Assembly: GCF_900607225.1 (NCBI RefSeq)
Contig: NZ_LR027842.1
Span: 92,539-156,538, forward strand
Direction: 5' to 3'
From: [Pseudopropionibacterium] massiliense
Lineage (GTDB): Bacteria > Actinomycetota > Actinomycetes > Propionibacteriales > Propionibacteriaceae
DNA: 64,000 nucleotides
The first letter of the stretch is position 1, and each line of letters begins with the position of its first letter. The position numbers and the translations under genes were made by a program. The notes under the pieces were generated by a model that saw only the letters and a program-made list of their open reading frames with translations, was not told where the DNA came from and did no database searches. This document shows, piece after piece, positions 33,843-42,806 of the stretch.

Positions 33843-34632
33843 GAGGCTTATTCATAGGGGTGTTTTGACTTTCTCCAACTAACGTTTTACCCGAGGGTAA
33901 TGTGAGGGCGGCTTGCCAGATCCGAGACAATCACAGTGTTCTACTACAAAGACTTTCAGATGAAAGACAAGCCGCTGCCATGGAGACTATCAAAAGCCTT
34001 GAGCGTGATCGGGTCCTTGGCCTGTGTGAGCTGGTCCACACCTCCTGTTCCGGAAACCTTCCCCCGGCAGGGTCCCGTACCTTGGGGTTGTTCCGTTGTA
34101 TCCGGGTCGCTGTGTTGATGCTGCGGCGCAATCTCGCCCAGGAGTTGCTGGCCGACATCCTCATGGTCTCCCGGGCCACGATCTCGCGAGTGGTGGCGGT
34201 CCACGCTCCCCTTTTGGTCGCCGAAGTTCTTCCAAGCATGTGTGCCCGGTGTGGAAGATCCGCGCCCCGGACCCGGCAGCTCGCTTGGGTCTCCCCACAC
34301 CGCTGGTGGGTGGTGTTCATGATGCGAAGGCCGTCAGGGAATCCGGTTTCCTTACAACCCTTGATGCTGGAAGTCATATTGGGGACAAGGGCTATGTCGG
34401 TTTGGGAATGATCACCCTCGTGAAGAAGCCCGCTCACGGTGAACTCGCCGACAGCAACAGGAGAAGCAGCACGGCCATCAACCGTGTCCGTTATCTCATT
34501 GAGCGTGTCATCGCGAACCTCGAGACCTGGCGTGTTCTGCACGCCGATTACCGCCGCTCGTACGACACCTTTGAAACCACAATACAAGCCGTCACCGGAC
34601 TCGTCTTCGCCTACACCCCATGAATAAGCCTC
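33843..34632 (+). mobile_element. Degenerate IS5-family insertion sequence
   Basis: 790 bp bounded by GAGGCTTATTCATAGGGG on the left and CCCCATGAATAAGCCTC on the right, an almost perfect 17-18-bp inverted repeat. The enclosed transposase is broken (see 33902-34623). No clear target duplication is visible. The termini match those of the MITE-like elements at 1274, 4967, 8483, 30807, 31889, 33622, 35788 and 47574. Confidence 0.85.
33902..34623 (+). pseudogene. IS5-family (DDE_Tnp_4-type) transposase, frameshifted and internally deleted
   Basis: The N-terminal half in one frame has an HTH (L-A-Q-E-L-L-A-D-I-L-M-V-S-R-A-T-I-S-R-V-V). The C-terminal half in another frame has V-H-D-A-K-A-V-R-E, G-D-K-G-Y-V-G with the second catalytic Asp, R-S-S-T-A-I-N-R-V-R and the glutamate of E-R-V-I-A-N-L-E-T-W-R-V-L. 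The segment with the first Asp (usually a D-G-T motif) is missing and the frame changes around 34210-34310. Length is about 240 codons instead of the usual 260-290, and the enzyme should be inactive. Confidence 0.85.
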
Positions 34633-34805
34633 AATATCCTTGTTTCCCGGTATGTGCGGTGTATCCCTCCGGGTGGACCATCGAAAACCGGTTCACCGAT
34701 CAGATGCCTGATCCGACGCAGGGATACCCCGTGTTGGGATCGTCGCCCTGGACTTGCACCGCGCACCATGCGCCGCTGAGCTGCTGGGTATCGGACCCCG
34801 GGGAT

Positions 34806-35205
34806 TCAGTGCGTCACCCAGTGTCTCCACACCTGGCGGCCGCGCCGCAGGGTGCAGGCGGCGCTGGCGATGGTGGCGGGGCCGAGGAACATCATCCAGG
34901 AAAGGAGCCCCTGCCGAGCGGAGTTGCAGTAGGAAACGTCCTCCAGCTGCCCCTTCAAAATCCCTCTGACCTCACTCTCGGTCAGTTGTGCTCCCGAAGA
35001 AGAGCTTCTCCGTTCATCACGTTCACCTATGCCGGTGTCATTTGTCAATTTCGTCAAGGAGTGGCACACCAGCTGACTTGTCCTGCCGTCTAAAACCATC
35101 TCGGATTTCTGGGGGGGAGTGGTTCATGACGAGAAAACTCAAAACTATCAGAATCCCGGTGAGAATGAAGGGTATTGCCATTGACGGAGGCTTCGCGTCG
35201 GTCAT
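34806..35205 (-). pseudogene. Small two-helix membrane protein gene, frameshifted (copy A)
   Basis: From ATG 35205 one frame gives M-T-D-A-K-P-P-S-M and a hydrophobic helix (F-I-L-T-G-I-L-I-V-L-S-F-L-V), then stops near 35038. A second, overlapping frame continues with T-E-S-E-V-R-G-I-L-K-G, Y-C-N-S-A-R-Q and a second hydrophobic segment (W-M-M-F-L-G-P-A-T-I-A-S-A-A-C). Both halves have counterparts in one continuous frame of copy B (35359-35733), so a one-base shift near 35045 has split the gene. TACCAT six bases before the ATG fits the local leaderless pattern. Confidence 0.6.
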
Positions 35206-35358
35206 GCATACATGGTAGCCGCGCGCGGGTTCAAGCCCGTGTGCCAGCGTCGCGGAAGTGCTTCGCAGGTGACCCCTCAGAGCCCTCGCGGCCAACGTGC
35301 TCCCTCCGAAAGGCAGTGCTCGTCCGGTACGGGAAAACCGTGACGGGATTTTCGGGAA

Positions 35359-35733
35359 TTACGTGGCAGATGAGTTTTTGTCGCTCGGGGTTTCCCGGGA
35401 TCTATTGCGTTGTTCATCCTCCTCCCATTCCGCTTGCAGGAATCGCCGGTACGTCCAGCCGGTGTAGGCGATGCTCCCGACGGCGGCGGGGCCCAGGAAC
35501 ATCAGCCAGGCCAAGTGAGTTTGCCGGGCGGGAACGCAGTACAAACCATTGCTGGGATCGGGCAAAGGCCTGCACGCCACCTCTCGTCTGTCCGGGGAGG
35601 TCCTGGTGCCGGACTGATCGTAATCGTAATACACGGCTTTCCCGGGCGACTGGGCGAGAACGAGGATTGACAGGAATACGAGAATTGCGGTGAGCGCGAA
35701 GGGAAACCACAGCGATGGTTTTGGTGTCGCATT
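35359..35733 (-). pseudogene. Small two-helix membrane protein gene, start disrupted (copy B)
   Basis: One frame encodes A-T-P-K-P-S-L-W-F-P-F-A-L, a hydrophobic helix (A-I-L-V-F-L-S-I-L-V-L-A), then Y-Y-D-Y-D, L-Y-C-V-P-A-R-Q, a second helix (W-L-M-F-L-G-P-A-A-V-G-S-I-A-Y) and a charged tail (E-E-D-E-Q-R-N-R). It is clearly paralogous to copy A. The frame has no usable start: upstream it reaches TGA within two codons, while the ATG six bases after TAAAAT is in another frame. A one-base insertion near the start would explain this. A GTG at 35634 could start a shorter protein without the first helix. Confidence 0.55.
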
Positions 35734-35787
35734 GCATCATTTTAGTCGCTGAGGGGTTCACTGCTGTGGGAATGGAACGCGGCCAAG

Positions 35788-35928
35788 GAGGCTTGTTCAC
35801 AGCCTTCCTGAAGCTGGTTGGGTCGGGCCGCGACGAAGAAGCAGTCCACCTCAACCGGTTTCCACCCCTCAGCTGCACCCCTGGCCAGAGGATTGCGCTG
35901 GCGGCTGTCCCGTCGGTGAACAAGCCTC
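35788..35928. repeat. 141-bp short-form MITE-like element
   Basis: Ends GAGGCTTGTTCACAG and GGTGAACAAGCCTC. Same short form as 31889 and 47574: one GGTTGxGxC arm and a right half with CCAGAGGATTGCGCTGGC. Beyond it, 35940-36030 has a decayed CCCCGGCTGCGCAGCA half-palindrome. Confidence 0.75.
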
Positions 35929-36037
35929 GAAGGGCGTTGTGTCACGAGAATCGTGGTAGCGCGGAACCCCGGCTGCGCAGCATTGGTTGCGCCTCGGAAC
36001 GATCCGTTGGGTGATCGGTGCTGCGCAGGCAGGGTTT

Positions 36038-36550
36038 TCAGCTGGGCAGCGCGGAGGGCGACGGGCTCGGCGCCAGGCAGATGGTGCCGGATTCGATCGG
36101 GATCTCGGTCAGGCCGGATTCCGCCAGGCCCGCGAAATCGGAGCCGACCAGCACGTCGACGGTGCCGTCGACCCGGGAGTCGGTTTCCACGGTGGGCTCT
36201 GTCAGGTAGCTGGCGACCAGTTTCGCCGCCTCGGTGTTGTTCTCGCCGCTGCGGATGATGGTCTTCGTGACGCGTTCCTTGGTGTTGGTGGTCTTCGCCA
36301 CCTCGAAGCCCGCCGTCTTCAGCGCCTGCCCGACCTTCGAGCCCAGGCCGCTGGTGAAACCGCCGTTGTACACCAGAACCGTCACCTGATTCGGTGTGAG
36401 CGTGCTCACCTGCTGGGTGACGCATGGAGTCGGTGGTGGGCTGGGAATCGGTGCGGTCAGGGCGTTCCATCCCAGGTTCGCCCCCCAGATCAGGAAGATC
36501 AGCAGACCGATCAACAGGGCCGGGGTGGCGAGAAGTCGGAAGGCGCGCAC
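36038..36550 (-). CDS. LytR C-terminal-domain (LytR_C) protein
   Basis: 170 aa. An N-terminal hydrophobic anchor (about 8-27), a Pro-rich linker, then the LytR_C domain with V-L-V-Y-N-G-G-F-T-S-G-L near 58-69 (family N-G-x-x-x-x-G-x-A), T-A-G-F-E-V, and V-L-V-G-S-D-F near the end. The domain is found alone or after LCP ligases that attach polymers to the cell wall. The gene lies 14 bases after the conserved small gene at 36565, an arrangement common in actinobacteria. Confidence 0.88.
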   Translation of the reverse strand: MRAFRLLATPALLIGLLIFLIWGANLGWNALTAPIPSPPPTPCVTQQVSTLTPNQVTVLVYNGGFTSGLGSKVGQALKTAGFEVAKTTNTKERVTKTIIRSGENNTEAAKLVASYLTEPTVETDSRVDGTVDVLVGSDFAGLAESGLTEIPIESGTICLAPSPSPSALPS

Positions 36551-36564
36551 GATTCAGCAGGCTC

Positions 36565-36876
36565 TCACGAGAGTTCCAGCACGCGGGCGTGCATCGTCTG
36601 ACGTTGCTGCAGCGCGGCACGCAGGGCGCGGTGCAGACCGTCCTCCAGGTACAGGTCGCCGCGCCAGGAGACGACGTGGGCGAACAGATCGCCGTAGAAG
36701 GTGGAGTCCTCCTCCAGCAGGGCCTCGAGGTCGAGGGTGCGTTTCGTCGTGACCAGCTCATCCAGCCGCACCTGGTGCGGAGCGATGGCGGCCCACTGCT
36801 TCTGGACGTAGCCATGGTCCGGGTAGGGGCGGGAATCGCCGACACGCTTGAAGATCACACCGGTCAGTTTAGCCAT
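36565..36876 (-). CDS. Conserved actinobacterial small protein annotated in relatives as VapB-family antitoxin
   Basis: About 103 aa. V-I-F-K-R-V-G-D-S-R-P-Y-P-D-H-G, then V-R-L-D-E-L-V-T-T-K-R-T-L-D and E-D-S-T-F-Y-G-D-L-F-A-H-V-V, W-R-G-D-L-Y-L-E-D-G-L-H-R-A are strongly conserved across Actinobacteria. It is often labelled a VapB-type antitoxin, but there is no PIN toxin here and it is usually next to LytR_C, so that label is doubtful. Alternative starts are the preceding ATG (36879) or GTG 36858, which would match the usual M-I-F-K-R start of relatives. Confidence 0.8.
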   Translation of the reverse strand: MAKLTGVIFKRVGDSRPYPDHGYVQKQWAAIAPHQVRLDELVTTKRTLDLEALLEEDSTFYGDLFAHVVSWRGDLYLEDGLHRALRAALQQRQTMHARVLELS

Positions 36877-37075
36877 CATCGTGTCAATCGGCTCACCGGC
36901 ATACAACCCGGGCAACGCCTTCCCGTACGAGGTGTCGAACGGGCCACGCGGACAGGAATTCGCTCGGCATCGGTCGAGTCGGTGCGCGACGACGGAGGCC
37001 CCGCGTCGGAAAGCCCTCTCTCCCGCCCGGGGTGTCCTCGCCGGGAACGGCGCCGATCAGTGCTTCCCTAGGGGG

Positions 37076-38662
37076 GTGAGTGAAGAACTGGTGGCAACGA
37101 TTCAGGCCGGATACGGGTTCGACGGCGACGCGGTGCAGCTGGGCGTTCTGCTGGACGGCGCCCCCGTCGTCGAGGCGCCCATCCGGATTCCGCTGGCGAT
37201 GTTCAACCGGCACGGACTCGTCGCCGGGGCCACGGGCACCGGCAAGACCAAGACCCTCCAGCTGATGGCCGAGGCCCTCAGCAAGGCGGGTGTTCCCGTC
37301 TTCGCCGCCGACATCAAGGGCGATCTGTCCGGCATGGCCTCCCCCGGGGTGGCGAGCGAGAAACTGGCCGCGCGGGTCGAGGCGCAGGGGCAGCCGTGGG
37401 AGGCGAAGGCCGCGCCCTGCGAGTTCCTGGCGCTCGGCGGGCAGGGCACCGGAATCCCGGTGCGGGCGACGATCTCGTCGTTCGGCCCGATCCTGCTGTC
37501 GAAGGTGCTGGGGCTCAACGAGGTGCAGGAGAGCTCCCTCGGGCTGGTGTTCTACTACGCCGACAACAACGGCCTGCCGCTGCTCGACCTCAAGGATCTC
37601 GTCGCGCTGCTGAAGTTCCTCACCTCCGACGACGGCAAGGACGAGCTGAAGGGGATCGGTGGGGTCTCGGCCGCCACGGCCGGGGTGATCCTGCGCAACC
37701 TCGTCGGCCTCTCCGAGCAGGGCGGTGACGTGTTCTTCGGGGAGCCCGAGTTCGAACCCTCGGAGCTGCTGCGCGTCGCCGACGATGGCCGCGGTGTGGT
37801 GTCGCTGCTGGAGCTGCCCGACCTGGCGTCGCGACCCGAGATGTTCTCCACCTTCCTGATGTGGCTGCTGGCCGACCTGTTCAGTTCCCTTCCCGAGATC
37901 GGAGACGCCGACAAACCGAAACTGGTGTTCTTCTTCGACGAGGCGCACCTGCTGTTCAAGGGTGCATCCAAGGCCTTCCTCGACTCCATCACCCAGACCG
38001 TGAGGCTGATCCGCTCCAAGGGGGTGGGGGTGTTCTTCGTCACCCAGACCCCCAAGGACGTGCCCGAGGACGTCCTGGCGCAGCTCGGCAGCCGCGTGCA
38101 GCACCAGCTGCGCGCCCACACCCCCAACGACGTCAAGGCGTTGAGGGCGACGGTGTCGACCTACCCGAAGTCGGGCTACGACTTGGAGGAGGTGCTGCAG
38201 GGCCTCGGGATCGGCGAGGCGATCGTCACCGTCATGAACCCCAAGGGCGCACCCACCCCCGTCGCCTGGACCCGGCTGTGGGCCCCCGAGACGTCGATGC
38301 AACCCACCGACGCCGCCGTGATGCAGCAGGCGGTGGCGGCCTCGCCGCTGATGGCGAAGTACGGGCAGGCCATCGACCGCGAGTCGGCCTACGAGATCCT
38401 CACCGCGAAACTGGAGGCCGGCGCGAAAGCGGCCGAGGAGGAACGGCAGCGCGCCGAGGCGGAGAAAGCCGAGGCCGAACGCCGCGCCCAGGAGGAGAAA
38501 GAACAGCGTCAGGCGGAACGCTCGGAGGAGCGGTCGTCGGGATCGGGTCGTGGTCGCACGTCGGCGGTGGAACGGATCGCCAGCCGCGGCATCATGCAGG
38601 TGATCCGCACCGTCACCCGGGAGATCGTCCGGGGCCTGTTCGGCACGGGCAGGCGGCGATAA
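37076..38662 (+). CDS. DUF853 / HerA-like helicase-domain ATPase
   Basis: 528 aa from GTG 37076. The Walker A is G-A-T-G-T-G-K-T-K near 53-61, Walker B V-F-F-F-D-E-A-H near 283-290, and S-K-G-V-G-V-F-F-V-T-Q-T-P-K-D marks the sensor region. Residues 445-490 form a Glu/Lys/Arg/Ala-rich coiled coil, and a basic tail ends the protein. DUF853 ATPases are related to HerA and FtsK; their cellular role is not settled. It is divergent from the LytR_C operon and has no partner nuclease (NurA) beside it. Confidence 0.9.
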   Translation: MSEELVATIQAGYGFDGDAVQLGVLLDGAPVVEAPIRIPLAMFNRHGLVAGATGTGKTKTLQLMAEALSKAGVPVFAADIKGDLSGMASPGVASEKLAARVEAQGQPWEAKAAPCEFLALGGQGTGIPVRATISSFGPILLSKVLGLNEVQESSLGLVFYYADNNGLPLLDLKDLVALLKFLTSDDGKDELKGIGGVSAATAGVILRNLVGLSEQGGDVFFGEPEFEPSELLRVADDGRGVVSLLELPDLASRPEMFSTFLMWLLADLFSSLPEIGDADKPKLVFFFDEAHLLFKGASKAFLDSITQTVRLIRSKGVGVFFVTQTPKDVPEDVLAQLGSRVQHQLRAHTPNDVKALRATVSTYPKSGYDLEEVLQGLGIGEAIVTVMNPKGAPTPVAWTRLWAPETSMQPTDAAVMQQAVAASPLMAKYGQAIDRESAYEILTAKLEAGAKAAEEERQRAEAEKAEAERRAQEEKEQRQAERSEERSSGSGRGRTSAVERIASRGIMQVIRTVTREIVRGLFGTGRRR

Positions 38663-38693
38663 AGGTCGGGCCTGTCTACCGGGTGACGGGGCG

Positions 38694-38803
38694 GTTTCGA
38701 CTCAGCCGTTCGCTGGCGCTCACGTGCTGGCTCAACCAGCTTTGTCCTTCTTGAAGTTGGTTGAGCCGGGCTGCGACGAAGGAGCGGCCCGTGTCGAAAC
38801 CAT
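38694..38803. repeat. Two GGTTGAGCC/GTCGAAACC repeat units between converging genes
   Basis: An inverted unit (GGTTTCGACTCAGCCG to GGCTCAACCAGC, 38692-38740) followed by a direct unit (AGTTGGTTGAGCCGG to GTCGAAACCATGG, to 38803). They lie between the 3' ends of the DUF853 ATPase and the ABC permease and may terminate both. Confidence 0.75.
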
Positions 38804-38827
38804 GGTGAGGGTGTCCGGGGCCTTGGG

Positions 38828-40027
38828 TCAGATCTGACGCAGGAGCGTGTCCGTGTCGACGCGCAGCAGCGTGGCGGCCCTGCGACCCGCTCCGGCGATG
38901 AAACCGAGCGGTACGGCGATCAGTGGTACCGCGACCACCCAGGCCTGGGCCAGCAACGCCCCGGGATCCATGCTGAAGCCGGTCACCGACGTCAGCAGGG
39001 ACGGCAGCGCCGCCAGTGCCACGACCAGCCCCGTGCCCAGAAGCACCCCGATGGCTGAGACGCACAGCGCAAAGATGAGGGCTTCCAGCAGGTAGAACCT
39101 CACGATTGCCCGTCGCGTCCACCCCAGGGACCTGAACAACCCGATCTCCTCGATGCGCGATGTCATCCACGTTCCCGCCACGGATGTGCCCGCGAACAGC
39201 GCCCCGAGGATGGTGACGAAAAGCACCAGGACGGAGGCCACCGCGAGTCCCTGCCGGGCCCTGTCGAGCTGGACCCCGGAGCCAATGGCGCTGCGGGTGC
39301 CGTAGCCCAGGTCCTCCACCGACTTCTGCACCTTCGCGACGTCGTTCACATCCCCGACGTAGAGGTAGATGGAGCTGTAGCCAGGCGTGTCCGGTGGCAG
39401 TGCTGCCGCCTGGATCTCGTTGAACTGGGAGGAGTTGATGAACACCGCGTCCGGGGGCTCCCCCTGGATGGTTGCCGGGTCGTAGGTGCCGATCACCTCG
39501 AACTGTTTCGCCTCGCCCGTTCCGCTGTTGGAACTGACCGCCCGCGTGACGTTGACCTCGATCGTCTTTCCCACCAGGTTCTCGTGTTTTCCGGGTACCA
39601 GCATCTGACCGGGCTCCGGGAAAGCGGCGGGATCGCCGTGGGCGTCCTTCATCCGGTCGTCGAACGGGTTGCGGGGCATCAACCACCACGGCCCCGCGCC
39701 GTCCTCGGAGTCGGCGATGTCCGCGGGCGGGTCGATTCCCGACATGCCCGACGGGAACACGTGCTCCACACCGTCCAGTTCCCCCAGTTGCTTGACCGCG
39801 TCCGTGTTCAGCGGTGGACTGTCCGGCCTGCCGTAGCCCTGGATGACCTCGATCTCCTTGGCGCCGAGGCTTTCCGTCAATCCCCGGGATGTGCCGTGGG
39901 TGGCCCCTCGGGCCAGCCAGGACAGGACAACCGTCGCCAACACCAGGAGCAGCACCAGCACCGCGATCAACCTGTGCCGCCGCACGGTCCTGGCCAGGCT
40001 GCGTCTCACCAGGGCGAAGGTGCTCAT
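38828..40027 (-). CDS. ABC transporter permease, FtsX/MacB type
   Basis: 399 aa. One N-terminal transmembrane helix (about 20-42), an extracytoplasmic domain of about 220 residues (MacB-PCD-like), then three C-terminal helices with the FtsX signature R-I-E-E-I-G-L-F-R-S-L-G-W. It works with the ATPase at 40024-40668 (ATGA overlap) as a tripartite-type or mechanotransmission exporter. No periplasmic partner or regulator is adjacent, so the substrate is unknown. Confidence 0.9.
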   Translation of the reverse strand: MSTFALVRRSLARTVRRHRLIAVLVLLLVLATVVLSWLARGATHGTSRGLTESLGAKEIEVIQGYGRPDSPPLNTDAVKQLGELDGVEHVFPSGMSGIDPPADIADSEDGAGPWWLMPRNPFDDRMKDAHGDPAAFPEPGQMLVPGKHENLVGKTIEVNVTRAVSSNSGTGEAKQFEVIGTYDPATIQGEPPDAVFINSSQFNEIQAAALPPDTPGYSSIYLYVGDVNDVAKVQKSVEDLGYGTRSAIGSGVQLDRARQGLAVASVLVLFVTILGALFAGTSVAGTWMTSRIEEIGLFRSLGWTRRAIVRFYLLEALIFALCVSAIGVLLGTGLVVALAALPSLLTSVTGFSMDPGALLAQAWVVAVPLIAVPLGFIAGAGRRAATLLRVDTDTLLRQI

Positions 40028-40668
40028 AGGATGGTCCTCCTTCCGCGGAGAGCAACCGCGCGATCCGCCGCCGCTGAGGTGGCCTCCTCATGGGTCGCGA
40101 CGACGACCGTGCAGCCCCGGTCGGCCAGATCCCGCAACGCCCGCCGGACGCAGGAGGCCAGGTGGTCGTCGAGGCCCGTGGTCGGTTCGTCCAGCAACAG
40201 GACCTCCGCCTCCATCTGCAGGGCCCTCAGGATGCACACCCGGCGTCGCTGCCCGCCGGAGAGCTTGTTGATCTCGGTGTCGTGGAAGTCGTCGATTCCC
40301 AGGTTTCTCCTGACCTCCGCGAGCCACGGCGCGGGAGCGCGGGGGTCGGGACCGATCTCCAGGTTCTCGTTCACCGAGAGCCAGGGAAACAGATAACTCG
40401 ACTGGTGGACGATGCCGATCGCGTGACGTCTGAGGCCGGCCCGGCCGTCCTCGTCCAACTGGCTGAGGTCCTGCCCCGCCACCTCGACGACGCCCTGATC
40501 CGCCGTGGTCAAACCTCCCAGTATGTTCAACAAGGTGGTTTTCCCACCGCCGGACGGCGACACGAGCGTCACCAACTCACCGGCGTCGACCCAGAAATCA
40601 AGATCCTTGAGCACGACGTTCTCGCCATACGACTTCGTTATGCCGTGACACGTGATTCTGGTCGTCAT
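40024..40668 (-). CDS. ABC transporter ATP-binding protein, LolD/MacB type
   Basis: 214 aa. Walker A S-P-S-G-G-G-K-T-T near 38-46 (usually G-x-S-G-S-G-K-S-T), signature L-S-G-G-Q-R-R-R near 136, Walker B V-L-L-L-D-E-P-T-T-G-L-D near 156, and H-loop V-A-T-H-E near 191. The stop overlaps the start of the FtsX-type permease. The first residue of the Walker A is changed to S-P, which is tolerated in some relatives. Confidence 0.92.
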   Translation of the reverse strand: MTTRITCHGITKSYGENVVLKDLDFWVDAGELVTLVSPSGGGKTTLLNILGGLTTADQGVVEVAGQDLSQLDEDGRAGLRRHAIGIVHQSSYLFPWLSVNENLEIGPDPRAPAPWLAEVRRNLGIDDFHDTEINKLSGGQRRRVCILRALQMEAEVLLLDEPTTGLDDHLASCVRRALRDLADRGCTVVVATHEEATSAAADRAVALRGRRTIL

Positions 40669-40849
40669 TCAATTCCCCAAACGGCGCTCAGACGGTGGGC
40701 GAGAGAGGAAACGGGACCGCATTTCGAGGGCTGCCCCGATCCGTCATCATCAAGCATTCAACATTGTTGCGGGTGGTCGGCTTCTGCAAGTTTACCTTGA
40801 CGCCTTGCTCTTGCTGTGCGGAAAGACCGGGATGCGTCGCGTCCCTAAT

Positions 40850-40923
40850 CCCGGTTGCGCAGCACTCAACTCGATTTTCGCCCCTTCTGGGGCGATTTTT
40901 GAGATTGAGTGCTGCGCAACCGG
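40850..40923. repeat. 74-bp palindromic element downstream of the B12-type transporter operon
   Basis: CCCGGTTGCGCAGCACTCAA and its complement form a long stem with an inner GCCCC/GGGGC hairpin. Copies at 47474-47548 and 48781-48855 share the arms; the inner loop here differs. Each copy lies shortly after a stop codon, and the stem ends in T-runs (GATTTTT) that could serve as terminator. No gene lies between 40669 and 40937. Confidence 0.8.
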
Positions 40924-40937
40924 GTGGGGCTCCTCGT

Positions 40938-41708
40938 TCACGGGTAGCTGAGCAGCAGCCGGGGTTCCCCGGTGGCCGGGTCGGTCACCATCGAGGCGGC
41001 CATTCCGAACACGTCGCCGACCAGTTCCGGGGTGAGCACCTCCGAGGGTTTCCCGTCCGCCGCGACCCCGCCGTCGTTCAGAACCACGATGTGGTCGAAA
41101 TAGGTGGCGGCCAGGTCGAGGTCGTGGATGGCGGCGATCACGGTGCGTCCCAGCCCCCGCACCATCCGCAGCAGCGCGTGCTGGTGCCGGATGTCGAGGT
41201 GATTGGTGGGTTCGTCCAGCAGCAGCAGCTCCGTGCGCTGCGCCAGGCCACGCGCCAGCAGCACCCGGCGCTGCTCGCCTCCCGAGAGCTGGTGGAAACC
41301 CCGGTTCGCGTAGGCGGTCATCGACACCTGTTCCAGGGCCTCGGCGACGGCGTTGCGTTCCTTGCGGCCGCCACCCGACCACGGCGGCCGGTGGGGCAGC
41401 AGCCCCAGCGCGACGACCTCCGCGACCCGCAGGTCAGCGGGGGTTTCCTCCTGCTGACCGACCATCGCCAAGGTCCTGGCGCGTTCCAGCGGGCTCAGTT
41501 TCACGAGGTCACGACCGGCGACCAGCACCCTGCCCGACGGGATCGGCAGCAGCCCCGCGAGGGTCCGCAGCAACGTCGACTTGCCGGTTCCGTTGGGGCC
41601 GACCAGGGCCATCATCTCCCCCTCGGGAACCTCCAGGTCGACCCCGTTCAGGATCGGATACTTCCCCAGCGCGCAGCCCAGGTCCTGCGTGGCGAGCATC
41701 GTGTTCAT
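40938..41708 (-). CDS. ABC importer ATPase, FecE/BtuD type
   Basis: 256 aa. Walker A G-P-N-G-T-G-K-S-T near 37-45, Q-loop Q-Q-E-E, signature L-S-G-G-E-Q-R-R-V near 145, Walker B L-L-L-L-D-E-P-T-N-H-L-D, H-loop A-I-H-D-L-D. The start shares one base with the permease stop (TGATG). The operon (43910 to 40938) sits behind a cobalamin riboswitch, so the likely cargo is cobalamin or a cobinamide-like corrinoid. Siderophore import is the family alternative. Confidence 0.92.
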   Translation of the reverse strand: MNTMLATQDLGCALGKYPILNGVDLEVPEGEMMALVGPNGTGKSTLLRTLAGLLPIPSGRVLVAGRDLVKLSPLERARTLAMVGQQEETPADLRVAEVVALGLLPHRPPWSGGGRKERNAVAEALEQVSMTAYANRGFHQLSGGEQRRVLLARGLAQRTELLLLDEPTNHLDIRHQHALLRMVRGLGRTVIAAIHDLDLAATYFDHIVVLNDGGVAADGKPSEVLTPELVGDVFGMAASMVTDPATGEPRLLLSYP

Positions 41709-42787
41709 CAGCCGGCACCTCCGAAGTGGTAGTGGCGCCTGCCGAGCAGCAGCAGGAAGACCGGGGCGCCGATCAGGCCCGTCACGACGCTCAGCGGAAC
41801 CTCCATGGGTGGGGCCATGACGCGGGCCGCGACATCCACCCACACCATGAACAGAGCCCCCATGAGGGCAGCCACCGGCAGCACGCAGCGGTGGCGCGCC
41901 CCCACCATGAGCCGGGCCAGGTGGGGGACGATCAGCCCGACGAAACCGACCCCGCCGACGACCGCCACCAGGGCGCCGACCAGGAGGGCCTGCAGCACGA
42001 AGACCGCGTTGCGGGCCTGCTTCACCGGCACACCGAGGCTGGCGGCCACGTCGGGACCGTTCGCGAGGGCGTCCAGCCAGCCGCTGCCTGCCATCATGAC
42101 GATGAATGCCAGCACCACGACGACCAGCGGGAACAGCAGCTGATCCCATTTCGCGCGTGTCAGGCTGCCGAGCAGCCAGAACAGCACGGACTGGGCGGCC
42201 TGCGGTTCCTGGCTGCGGATGACCAGGAAGCTCGCAATGGCCGAGAACGCTGAGCCCAGCACCGTGCCGGTGAGCACCAGCCTCAGCGGTGTGAGGCCGC
42301 CCTGGGCCATGGCGATGCCGAACACGACGACGGCCGCCCCGAGCGCCCCCGCCAGGGCGCCGGCGGTGAGTGCCAGGGTGCCCAGCGAGCTGAACAAGCC
42401 GATGGTGATCACGGCGGTGGCGCCGACGCTCGCGCCCGAGGAGATGCCGAGCAGGTAGGGATCGGCGAGGGGGTTGCGCACGAGGGTCTGGATGACGGAA
42501 CCGGCCAGTGCCAGCCCGGCGCCGACGAAACTTCCCAGCAGCACGCGGGGAGCGCGGATGTTCCAGACGATGGTGTTGGCCGTCTGGGGTGCATCGGGGC
42601 TGCCGGTCAGGTGCGCCATCAGCACGTCGACGACGGTGCCGGGGGACACGGAACTGGGGCCGAAACCGGTGGCCAGCACGAGACTGGCCACCAGGGCGAT
42701 CAGCAGGCAGACGATCAGGGGAGCCACCGGCGCTCGCCAAGAGGTCACCTGATCCCTGCCGGTCCTGGAACGGGTTTTCACGTTCAC
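41708..42787 (-). CDS. ABC importer permease, FecCD/BtuC family
   Basis: 359 aa, about ten hydrophobic segments. Family signatures: R-A-P-R-V-L-L-G-S-F-V-G-A-G-L-A near 67-82, L-A-D-P-Y-L-L-G-I-S-S-G-A near 104-116, and G-F-V-G-L-I-V-P-H-L-A-R near 287. It forms the channel with the ATPase at 40938 and is served by the binding protein at 42807. Placed second in the riboswitch-led operon. Confidence 0.93.
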   Translation of the reverse strand: MNVKTRSRTGRDQVTSWRAPVAPLIVCLLIALVASLVLATGFGPSSVSPGTVVDVLMAHLTGSPDAPQTANTIVWNIRAPRVLLGSFVGAGLALAGSVIQTLVRNPLADPYLLGISSGASVGATAVITIGLFSSLGTLALTAGALAGALGAAVVVFGIAMAQGGLTPLRLVLTGTVLGSAFSAIASFLVIRSQEPQAAQSVLFWLLGSLTRAKWDQLLFPLVVVVLAFIVMMAGSGWLDALANGPDVAASLGVPVKQARNAVFVLQALLVGALVAVVGGVGFVGLIVPHLARLMVGARHRCVLPVAALMGALFMVWVDVAARVMAPPMEVPLSVVTGLIGAPVFLLLLGRRHYHFGGAG

Positions 42788-42806
42788 CGGAGGGGTCCCG
42801 GGCCGT

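Noticed and set aside
35210-35260. tRNA-like GCGGGTTCAAGCCCG stretch
   Set aside because: Only a T-arm-like hairpin; no acceptor, D or anticodon arms can be drawn around it.
36565-36876. VapBC toxin-antitoxin system
   Set aside because: The small protein is often labelled VapB, but there is no PIN-domain toxin beside it and its constant neighbour is LytR_C.
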